Shown here: positions 15,045 through 21,834 of the stretch, in pieces
Layout: each line of letters begins with the position of its first letter
How positions within the stretch are numbered: position 1 is the stretch's first letter
IMG/VR virus record: IMGVR_UViG_3300034061_003353
Span: 1-21,834 of that record
Length of the DNA: 21,834 nt
Source of the DNA: a virus
Direction: 5' to 3' (one strand)
Made by a program: the position numbers and the translations under genes
The notes under the pieces: model-generated
What the model was told of the DNA's origin: nothing
Seen by the model: only the letters and a program-made list of their open reading frames with translations
Database searches by the model: none

Positions 15045-18000
15045 ATGACAATTCGTTTACAAGAAAAAACATCTAATTTTTTAAGAAGAACACTACAATC
15101 AGCTAAAAATCCTTCTTATGAAACAGAATCATTTTATTCTTCTACTGATCTTTTGTGCGAAGGGCCAATAGAGGGTTTTGCAAATAAAAATGGCGAAACA
15201 GTTGGTTATTTAGAAATTAATGATACTTTATCAACTATAGGAACATCTATATATTATAATAATATACCAGTTGTAGATTCTAAAACAAATTTATTTAATT
15301 TTTCTCAAACTCAAATCTCTTTTGACACTGGAACAGAGAGAAAAAAAGGTTCTTATATTGCATCAAACGTATTTGAATATAAAAATAGAATATACGATAT
15401 ACCAAAAGCTATTATAGTAAAAAATACTTTAATTAAAGAACCGGCTAATTATTCTCAAGATAAAACTAAATCTGGTTTTGATGTAGTAACATTCAAATCA
15501 AATGATTCTAATATAAGACAGGATTTAAAAAATTATATTAATTATAAAAATTATAGTAATCCAGTAAGTCATCGTGTTGCTAATAGATATGCATCGTTTT
15601 TTCAATTTTCAATAAGTATTGATAATTTATATTCAATAAGTGGCAATGATACAGCGGTGGCTCCTATTAGTTTTATTATTGAAGCTCAAAATTTAACGAC
15701 ACAAACTTCATCGTATTTATATTTTAATGGATCTTTTGTGGCTAAAGGAGGAGCATTAATTTTACCGTTTGAAATATTTTTAAATAATGCCGATGGAGAT
15801 TATGCCGTAGATCCATTTCCTGATGTTAATTTAATAGTTTATAGTTTGAGAGAATCAGTGCTTTCAAGTACTTCTGTTTTTAGATCATTTTCTTTAGATT
15901 CAGTAGTTGAAGCGGTTTCTTACATTTTTGGTTATCCTTATTCTAGCACTGTTAATACGACAATAAGTTCAAGACATTTTAATGGAATTCCAACTAGATC
16001 TTATGATTGTAAATTATTAAAAATAAGAGTTCCTGATAATTATGATGGTGAAAGCAGGGAATATATTGATAATTGGTCAGGAAACTTTAATGTTAGCCTA
16101 AAATGGACTAATAATCCAGCTTGGGTATTTTATGATTTATGTATTAATAGCAGATATGGAATGGCTAGAGGACATATCAATGAATTAGATTTAAATAAAT
16201 GGCAATTTTTGACATTGTCTAAATTTTGCGATGAATTGGTAAAAACTAATTCTAGAACAAAATATAGTGAAGATTTATTTACTTATGACAATAGTATTCA
16301 ATATGGTCAAGTAAATTATAATACAATTTCATTTACTACAACAGAAACTGTATTAGAAAATTTACAACAAAAATATCCTGTTGGATCTATTTTATATATT
16401 TATAATTTAAAAAATATATATGATGAAAACGTTGATTACAATTTTAAAAAAATTATTTGTTCTGTTTCTTTAAATGGTTCGACTGCAACAATAAAATTAT
16501 GCAATGATTTTGGTCCAAGAAGAATATTAGAAAATGATTTAAGTGGAAATTTATTTTTAGAATTGACGAAATATGTTAAAAGAGATCCTTCTAAAAATAT
16601 TGAAAGCGAAATTAAATTATTTATTTTAAAATATATAATCGGCGATAAAAGTTTAGGATTATCTTTTTCTACGCAAGACGAAGCTATTAGTAAAAATCAA
16701 ATGAAATTAAAAATATTTGATACTTCGTTAAATATATCTAAAGGATCTTGCGTTGCAAAGCATCCAGAATATGATGATTATCTAGAGCCAAGGTTTTCTT
16801 GTAATGTATTAATAAATAACGATGTAGAGGGATTAAAAATACTATCGGATTTATCTTCGATATTTAGAGGCATATTCTATTTTAAAAATGGTCTTTTAAA
16901 TTTAACTTCAGATGTTAGACAAAAACCGGTTTATATTTTTTCTAATTCAAATGTAAAAGATGGTCTTTTTACATACGCGTCTTCAGATTTAAACACTTCG
17001 TATTCAGTAGCAAAAATTCCATATTTAGATAAATATGATAATTTTAAAGATAAAATTGTATATGTTGAAGATCAAGATTTGGTCAAAAAATATGGAATCG
17101 TTGAAAAAGATATTTTAAGTTTTGGCGTAACTAGCAAATCTGAAGCTCAAAGAATTGGTCGTTGGTTCTTAGCTACTGGTAAATTAGAATCGGAAGTTAT
17201 TGGATTTTCGACTGGTTTAGAAGCGACAATTTTGCAAGTAGGTAATATAATAAGAATATCAGATGAATTAAAAAATTCTAATATTGTTTATGGGAAAATA
17301 ACTAAATTAGATTTTGAAAATGATTATATATATGTTGATAGAGAAGTATCTGAAATATGTTTAGGAAAAAATATAAAAATATTTTCTTTAATAAATGATG
17401 AGCCAGTTGAATTAGATTTTACATTAATAGAAATAGATAATAACAACTTAAGATTAAAAATATTTTCTCATGCTTATATGAGTTGGTTTATAGTTAATAA
17501 TATAAACGTTTCTGATAATGGATTGATTTTACAAGCTAATACTGTTGCAGGAGATAACAGTTGGAACAAAAAAGCTTATACTAATAATAGTTTTGTTGAT
17601 AATTGTCAAATTTCATACAAATCTGATTTTGCAGCTGCCGATCAAAATGTTGTAGGTTTATCTGCAATTAAAAATACATCAAAAAATCAAAATGATATAA
17701 ATTATGGTTTTTATATTGTTGGTGGAAGTTTATATATTATACAAAATGGTTCGGTAACTAGTGTTTATTCTGGATATGGATCTGTAACAGCAGATGATAT
17801 TTTAAAAATAACTTATGATGGAAGCTATATCAGATATTATAAAAATGGTGTTTTAGTTGCTGATCCTGTTGGCAGATCAAAAGGAGATGCTTTATATGGT
17901 GTTGTAGCTTTATATCAAACTTTTAGCAAAATAAGCGATTTAAGCTTTTCTGTTTTTCCTGATATAGTTTATGGTCAATATTCTAATTTAAGATCAGGAG

Positions 18001-18596
18001 CTAATTTTTCTATTTATATTAATGAAAATGATTCTAATTTTGATTTATTTAAAATTATTAGTATAAATGAAGTTTCAGCAAATGAATATGCTATATCAGC
18101 AATGAAATATCAGCAAGAAAAATTTAATATAATAGATAAAGATGAGTATGTAGATGAAGCGCAAAATAGACCAAAAGAAATTGTTTTTTCAACTGATAAT
18201 ATTGTTAATGAGTTATTTACCGATAATCAGATAAGTCAGTATGTTCAAACAAAATCTATTAATTACGCATCTATTTCAACGTCGAGTTATGACTATAGTT
18301 TTTTAATAGAAGAAGAAATATTAAATGATGATTTTTTTAATGCAAAATATGAGTATTTGACGGTTGATTTTATTTCAATGTTTAATAATTTAATAACAAC
18401 AAGAAGAATTGATAATGTGTTTGGAATAATGTGTATTATAAACAAAAATGGAAAATCATTAAATTTTAATATATTAAAAGAAGATGCTCGTTTAATTAAA
18501 ATTTTTCTCGGCGAATCATTAGCTGGAAATATATCAGCAAAAACATCGATTGATCTTTATGCTTTTGATTTAAATTATAAAATAATTAATGTGTAA
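15045..18596 (+). CDS. Tail tip host-specificity protein, lambda gpJ/TipJ-like, 1183 aa
   Basis: This is the central hub and spike that closes the tail tube and contacts the receptor. Family signatures appear in order: DLLCEGPIEGF (35-45), IYYNNIPV (69-76), TNNPAWVFYDLCINSRYG (355-372), KFCDELV (393-399), EPRFSCNVLIN (581-591), VEDQDLVKKYGI (674-685), and RIGRWFLATGKLESEVIGF (703-721). Two stretches exceed the usual core. About 170 residues separate CDELV from EPRFSCN (about 404-578). A ConA-like domain is inserted at about 810-970 (SWNKKAYTNN, ITYDGSYIRYYKNGVLV) before the core resumes with LFKIISINEVSANEYAISAMKY. It lies 11 bases after gpI and 8 before the fibre gene. The end lacks lambda's long fibronectin series, which may instead be supplied by the next gene. 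Confidence 0.9.
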   Translation: MTIRLQEKTSNFLRRTLQSAKNPSYETESFYSSTDLLCEGPIEGFANKNGETVGYLEINDTLSTIGTSIYYNNIPVVDSKTNLFNFSQTQISFDTGTERKKGSYIASNVFEYKNRIYDIPKAIIVKNTLIKEPANYSQDKTKSGFDVVTFKSNDSNIRQDLKNYINYKNYSNPVSHRVANRYASFFQFSISIDNLYSISGNDTAVAPISFIIEAQNLTTQTSSYLYFNGSFVAKGGALILPFEIFLNNADGDYAVDPFPDVNLIVYSLRESVLSSTSVFRSFSLDSVVEAVSYIFGYPYSSTVNTTISSRHFNGIPTRSYDCKLLKIRVPDNYDGESREYIDNWSGNFNVSLKWTNNPAWVFYDLCINSRYGMARGHINELDLNKWQFLTLSKFCDELVKTNSRTKYSEDLFTYDNSIQYGQVNYNTISFTTTETVLENLQQKYPVGSILYIYNLKNIYDENVDYNFKKIICSVSLNGSTATIKLCNDFGPRRILENDLSGNLFLELTKYVKRDPSKNIESEIKLFILKYIIGDKSLGLSFSTQDEAISKNQMKLKIFDTSLNISKGSCVAKHPEYDDYLEPRFSCNVLINNDVEGLKILSDLSSIFRGIFYFKNGLLNLTSDVRQKPVYIFSNSNVKDGLFTYASSDLNTSYSVAKIPYLDKYDNFKDKIVYVEDQDLVKKYGIVEKDILSFGVTSKSEAQRIGRWFLATGKLESEVIGFSTGLEATILQVGNIIRISDELKNSNIVYGKITKLDFENDYIYVDREVSEICLGKNIKIFSLINDEPVELDFTLIEIDNNNLRLKIFSHAYMSWFIVNNINVSDNGLILQANTVAGDNSWNKKAYTNNSFVDNCQISYKSDFAAADQNVVGLSAIKNTSKNQNDINYGFYIVGGSLYIIQNGSVTSVYSGYGSVTADDILKITYDGSYIRYYKNGVLVADPVGRSKGDALYGVVALYQTFSKISDLSFSVFPDIVYGQYSNLRSGANFSIYINENDSNFDLFKIISINEVSANEYAISAMKYQQEKFNIIDKDEYVDEAQNRPKEIVFSTDNIVNELFTDNQISQYVQTKSINYASISTSSYDYSFLIEEEILNDDFFNAKYEYLTVDFISMFNNLITTRRIDNVFGIMCIINKNGKSLNFNILKEDARLIKIFLGESLAGNISAKTSIDLYAFDLNYKIINV
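17472..17954 (+). other. ConA-like lectin domain inserted in the gpJ-like protein
   Basis: It covers residues about 810-970. It starts with AYMSWFIVNNINV, continues with CQISYKSDF and NYGFYIVGGSLYII, and has the typical ITYDGSYIRYYKNGVLV hairpin before LYGVVALYQTFSKISDLSFSV. Flanking residues fit the gpJ core, so the domain looks inserted. Glycan binding is likely; specificity is unknown. Confidence 0.55.
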
Positions 18597-18604
18597 TTAG
18601 ATAT

Positions 18605-21600
18605 ATGGCATTTTTACAAAATCTTGAAGTAAATTATAACGATCCATTTTTAGTTAAAAATTTATATTTTAACTTTGATAATAATTTATCTACTTATGAT
18701 AAGTCTATATCAGCAGAAAGTATTGGATTAGATGCGTCTGTTGATTTTGTAAGTGGTTCTATAAGGCAAAGTTCTATTGATTTATTTTGGCAATTAGAAA
18801 GACCGATAACAAAAAATTTATTATCGGGTTATATTATTGATGATGGTTTTTCAGGATTTTTGATAAATTATTACGATAAGAATAGAAATTTTCTATATCA
18901 AGATCCAGAAGTTCTATATACAACAGAATATTCGAAAACTAGCGAGCAAATTTCAGGAATTTTTACATTACTAACGGGGCAAAATAATTTATCAGAACTA
19001 AATGAATTTTTTATTGATGTCGTTTGCGTTAGTAATAGTGGATTTTATAATAATGGTTTTTATAATACAGGAGTTTCTTTAGTAAACTTTACTAATTCAA
19101 GTTTATCGATATCTTCTATTTATTTTGATACAAATATATCTATAAATTTAAATTTATCAGACGCTAAATCAATAAAAGAACTTGATGTTTTTGTAACTAA
19201 AGATCCTGATTTTACAGTTGCAAGTGGTAATTATTTATATACAAATAAATATTTTTATCCTTCTTTTGATAATATAACTGTACCAATAATATCTACAAAT
19301 GATAAAGAATCTGATTCGCTTGCTAATAATAGCATTAAAATTCCTTACTATGTTCATTTATTGTCATCCAATTATTTCAGTACAGGTCAATTAACAACAT
19401 CATCTGGAATAAAACCGCCTTCTTATGATCAAAATTATTTTCCAGATAAGATTAATGGAGTTACTGGGTATGTTTATTATGATTTCAACGATACGTCTAA
19501 AGATTTAAATTTAAATGCTTTTATAAAATGGAACTCTGTTGAAGTAACAGAAAATTGTAACTTTCATATATTGGTAGAAGAAAGTGGAAAAAATAAAACT
19601 AAATATGATTACTTTTTAAATAATAGAACGGCTGAAAATATAATAAATGCTTTACCGGGGACGGGAACAGGTTTAGTTTTTACAGGCACGATATTTTCTA
19701 ATTATGGATCTTCGGGATTACAATGGGTAGATCATACTATTTATGTAGATGATATAGGTTCTTTTCCTAGCGGTTTTTTTCCACAATACACGGGCGGATT
19801 AAAATATATATCGGAAATAAGAATTCCATCTGGCTACTCAAATAATAACGAAGTATTTTTATCCTATAATTATACTGGTGATAATAAATTTAGTTTTTTA
19901 CCATCTGGAGGATATTATGAAAATAATATATATACGGGTTCATATTCTAATGCTAGATATTTAAATAATACATCTTTAAATAATACAGGATTAACTTATC
20001 TAGGCGAGTTTAATACTGGGGTTTGTATAGCTAAAAGAATAACAGGATTTGCTGATTTTGTATATCCAACATTTGATCCAAGCTTTATATTTCCAATTAA
20101 CGAAGGAAATGACTATTTTGTCAAAGTTCGCGCAATAAATACAGATGAAGTTGTGTCAGAATTTTCTGATACTTTATTTATTAGTTCTGGATATATAAAT
20201 CAAGCAATAAATTTTAGTCCATTAAGTGGTAAAAAAGTAATTGATGGTTCTGGTATTAGTGGTTATATACCAGTATTTTCCGATTCAGATAGTTTAACAA
20301 CAGGCACATTATATTATAGTGGAAGTAATAATATTGTTTTTACTGAATTACCAACAACAACTACTACTGCAACTCAGTATTTAGTAATTGAAAATAATAT
20401 AATAAAAAAACAAATTGGATCTGGAAGCGGTGGTTCTGGTGGAAGTAGCGGAACATCTGGAACTTCAGGATCTTCTGGTTCTTCTGGCAGTAGTGGAAGT
20501 AGCGGATCATCTGGATCTTCTGGAAGCAGTGGATCAAGCGGTTCATCTGGCAGTAGTGGATCAAGCGGTTCATCTGGCAGTAGTGGATCAAGCGGTTCAT
20601 CTGGCAGTAGTGGATCAAGCGGTTCATCTGGCAGTAGTGGATCAAGCGGTTCATCTGGAACTAGCGGTTCTTCTGGAAGTAGTGGATCATCTGGAAGTAG
20701 TGGATCAAGCGGTTCATCTGGAACTAGCGGTTCTTCTGGAAGTAGTGGATCTTCTGGAAGCAGTGGATCATCTGGAACTAGCGGTTCTTCTGGAAGTAGT
20801 GGATCATCTGGAAGTAGTGGATCAAGCGGTTCTTCTGGAAGTAGTGGATCTTCTGGAAGCAGTGGATCAAGCGGTTCTTCTGGAAGTAGTGGATCATCTG
20901 GAAGTAGTGGATCGAGCGGTTCGTCTGGCAGTAGTGGATCATCTGGAAGCAGTGGAACAAGTGGTCAAGCTGGCGGAGTAAGATATAATTTTTCAAATAG
21001 TACTGTAGATGCTGATCCAGGCGATGGAATATTAAGATATAACAATGCAATTTTTGCAAGTATAGATTATATTTTTATAGATAATGTAGATCAATTAAAT
21101 AACAATCAGTCAGCATGGTTTAATACTTGGGATGATAGTACTACAACAAGTGATCGTGGTACAATAACTATTTATAGTAGAGATTCAGGAAATATAGTTA
21201 ATCAATTTTCAATAGATGGTAACGTTTCTGCATTAAGCGGATATTATAGAATAAAAGTTGCTCCTATAGCAGGTACTATACCTAGTAATGGAGCATTATT
21301 AGCTATAAGTTTTTCTAGAACAGGAAATTCTGGATCAAGTGGAAGCAGTGGTTCATCTGGAAGTAGTGGATCATCTGGATCTTCTGGAAGCAGCGGATCA
21401 AGTGGAAGAAGTGGATCTTCTGGTAGTAGTGGAAGTAGCGGATCATCTGGAACTTCAGGATCTTCTGGTTCTTCTGGCAGTAGTGGAAGTAGCGGATCAT
21501 CTGGATCTTCTGGAAGCAGCGGATCAAGTGGATCATCTGGATCTTCAGGATCTTCTGGTTCTTCTGGCAGTAGTGGAAGTAGCGGATCATCTGGATCTTC

Positions 21601-21834
21601 TGGAAGCAGCGGATCAAGTGGAAGAAGTGGATCTTCTGGTAGTAGTGGAAGTAGCGGATCATCTGGAACTTCAGGATCTTCTGGTTCTTCTGGCAGTAGT
21701 GGAAGTAGCGGATCATCTGGATCTTCTGGAAGCAGCGGATCAAGTGGATCATCTGGATCTTCAGGATCTTCTGGTTCTTCTGGCAGTAGTGGAAGTAGCG
21801 GATCATCTGGATCTTCTGGAAGCAGCGGATCAAG
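18605..21834 (+). CDS. Tail fibre with FN3-like N-region and Gly-X-Y (GSS) collagen-like tracts (3' partial)
   Basis: The frame stays open from ATG 18605 to the window end: at least 1076 codons. Residues 1-600 are beta-rich. Near residues 440-530 an FN3-like end is seen (NEGNDYFVKVRAINTDEVVSEFSD split around 500), and a linker (LPTTTTTATQYLVIENNIIK) leads to the repeats. Residues 613-789 are 59 uninterrupted Gly-X-Y triplets, mostly GSS with some GTS and one GQA. Residues 790-906 form a globular domain (YNFSNSTVDADPGDGILRYN, WFNTWDDST, LAISFSRT). From 907 a second Gly-X-Y tract runs out of the window. The layout suits a trimeric side or central fibre attached to the gpJ-like hub 8 bases upstream. 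Proline-free collagen-like repeats would form a weak triple helix or a flexible stalk. The receptor-binding tip is beyond the window. Confidence 0.82.
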   Translation, partial: MAFLQNLEVNYNDPFLVKNLYFNFDNNLSTYDKSISAESIGLDASVDFVSGSIRQSSIDLFWQLERPITKNLLSGYIIDDGFSGFLINYYDKNRNFLYQDPEVLYTTEYSKTSEQISGIFTLLTGQNNLSELNEFFIDVVCVSNSGFYNNGFYNTGVSLVNFTNSSLSISSIYFDTNISINLNLSDAKSIKELDVFVTKDPDFTVASGNYLYTNKYFYPSFDNITVPIISTNDKESDSLANNSIKIPYYVHLLSSNYFSTGQLTTSSGIKPPSYDQNYFPDKINGVTGYVYYDFNDTSKDLNLNAFIKWNSVEVTENCNFHILVEESGKNKTKYDYFLNNRTAENIINALPGTGTGLVFTGTIFSNYGSSGLQWVDHTIYVDDIGSFPSGFFPQYTGGLKYISEIRIPSGYSNNNEVFLSYNYTGDNKFSFLPSGGYYENNIYTGSYSNARYLNNTSLNNTGLTYLGEFNTGVCIAKRITGFADFVYPTFDPSFIFPINEGNDYFVKVRAINTDEVVSEFSDTLFISSGYINQAINFSPLSGKKVIDGSGISGYIPVFSDSDSLTTGTLYYSGSNNIVFTELPTTTTTATQYLVIENNIIKKQIGSGSGGSGGSSGTSGTSGSSGSSGSSGSSGSSGSSGSSGSSGSSGSSGSSGSSGSSGSSGSSGSSGSSGSSGSSGSSGSSGTSGSSGSSGSSGSSGSSGSSGTSGSSGSSGSSGSSGSSGTSGSSGSSGSSGSSGSSGSSGSSGSSGSSGSSGSSGSSGSSGSSGSSGSSGSSGSSGSSGTSGQAGGVRYNFSNSTVDADPGDGILRYNNAIFASIDYIFIDNVDQLNNNQSAWFNTWDDSTTTSDRGTITIYSRDSGNIVNQFSIDGNVSALSGYYRIKVAPIAGTIPSNGALLAISFSRTGNSGSSGSSGSSGSSGSSGSSGSSGSSGRSGSSGSSGSSGSSGTSGSSGSSGSSGSSGSSGSSGSSGSSGSSGSSGSSGSSGSSGSSGSSGSSGSSGSSGRSGSSGSSGSSGSSGTSGSSGSSGSSGSSGSSGSSGSSGSSGSSGSSGSSGSSGSSGSSGSSGSSGSSGS
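20441..20971 (+). repeat. Gly-X-Y tract 1 (59 triplets, GSS-rich)
   Basis: Exactly 531 bases of 9-base units encode G-X-Y with X and Y nearly all Ser, some Thr, and a last GQA. At DNA level it contains several shorter tandem units, including the 27-base repeat. Serine codons alternate between TCN and AGY types. Confidence 0.95.
20522..20656 (+). repeat. 27-bp tandem repeat, four exact copies plus one variant
   Basis: The unit is GGC AGT AGT GGA TCA AGC plus GGT TCA TCT (9 codons, three GSS triplets). Exact copies start at 20549, 20576, 20603 and 20630; a variant copy starts at 20522 with GGA AGC AGT. All copies are in frame within the fibre gene. Confidence 0.93.
20972..21322 (+). other. 117-residue fibre domain between the two Gly-X-Y tracts
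   Basis: It begins GGVRYNFSNSTVDADPGDG and includes YIFIDNVDQLNNNQSAWF, NTWDDSTTTSDRGTITIYS, YYRIKVAPIAG and LLAISFSRT. I recall a similar beta domain (D-x-DPG-x-G, SxW...WDDST, SFSRTG) in collagen-like phage tail proteins. It is probably a trimerising or binding node on the fibre shaft. Confidence 0.6.
21323..21834 (+). repeat. Gly-X-Y tract 2 (GSS-rich, runs off the window)
   Basis: It starts GNS GSS directly after the 117-residue domain and continues in phase to the last base. Triplets are nearly all GSS, with GRS and GTS once per 216-bp unit. Confidence 0.93.
21404..21834 (+). repeat. Perfect 216-bp tandem repeat (copy 2 truncated by the window end)
   Basis: The 216 bases from 21404 to 21619 (24 Gly-X-Y triplets, 72 residues, beginning GGA AGA AGT) recur without a mismatch from 21620 to 21834, the last 215 visible bases. 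Inside each unit a sub-repeat recurs at 90 bases (for example the segments from 21458 and 21548). The identity shows a recent in-frame duplication or an ongoing expansion. Confidence 0.95.

Noticed and set aside
20522-20656. CRISPR-like array
   Set aside because: The 27-bp units are directly adjacent with no unique spacers and encode in-frame GSS triplets.
20364-21833. Minus-strand and other-frame reading frames over the GSS repeats
   Set aside because: They are low-complexity shadows (repeated His/Gln/Ile or Ala/Val/Asp strings) of the in-phase Gly-X-Y coding tract, which continues a long normal gene.
18605-21834. Diversity-generating retroelement acting on the fibre
   Set aside because: No reverse transcriptase, template repeat or adenine-biased variable repeat is visible. 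The variation seen is tandem repeat copy number.
1-21834. tRNA genes, promoters or rho-independent terminators
   Set aside because: All gaps between genes are 11 bases or less and no convincing cloverleaf or GC-rich hairpin plus T-run was found.

Overview
The window is part of the tail module of an AT-rich tailed phage or prophage. It looks like a virus of an aquatic, probably Gram-negative bacterium. Eleven genes lie on the + strand, packed end to end with gaps of 0-11 bases or short overlaps. I see no host genes, RNA genes, integrase or lysis genes. No stretch longer than 11 bases is non-coding. Both outer genes are cut by the window edges: the tape measure at the left and a fibre at the right. 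Stops are TAA and TGA, so a standard code 11 fits. Almost no start has a Shine-Dalgarno sequence, so the host cannot be named with confidence.

The order is that of the distal tail of lambda-like siphophages: tape measure (gpH role), distal tail (gpM role), gpL, gpK (JAB domain only), gpI, gpJ, then a fibre. The recognisable anchors are a tape-measure C-terminus (GDKYPALLENGEYV), gpM-like domains, a gpL-like protein with a cysteine cluster, a JAMM motif (HSH...S..D), a gpI-like protein and a gpJ-like hub (DLLCEGPIEGF, NNPAWVFYDL, EPRFSCN). Four further structural genes sit between the tape measure and gpL: two related proteins of 314 and 268 residues, a beta-structured fibre-like protein between them, and a 998-residue multidomain protein.

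The striking theme is grafting of accessory modules onto conserved tail-tip scaffolds. The gpM-like protein has a LamG/ConA-like domain and two duplicated core domains. The gpL-like protein has about 150 residues inserted between its cysteine groups, including a chitin-binding (CBM5/12)-like module. The gpJ-like protein has two large insertions, one ConA-like. The 998-residue protein has a LamG-like domain that itself contains a nested module. The tape measure carries GFIPNFA motifs flanking a possible GNAT-like acetyltransferase domain that could enter the cell with it.

The rightmost gene was found by reading the + frame directly: it stays open from 18605 to the window end. It encodes a fibre with about 600 residues of N-terminal beta/FN3-like sequence, 59 Gly-X-Y triplets almost free of proline, a 117-residue domain, then a second Gly-X-Y tract built from a perfect 216-bp tandem repeat that runs out of the window. 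Together the genes would set tail length, build the tail tip and present many glycan-binding surfaces to the host.
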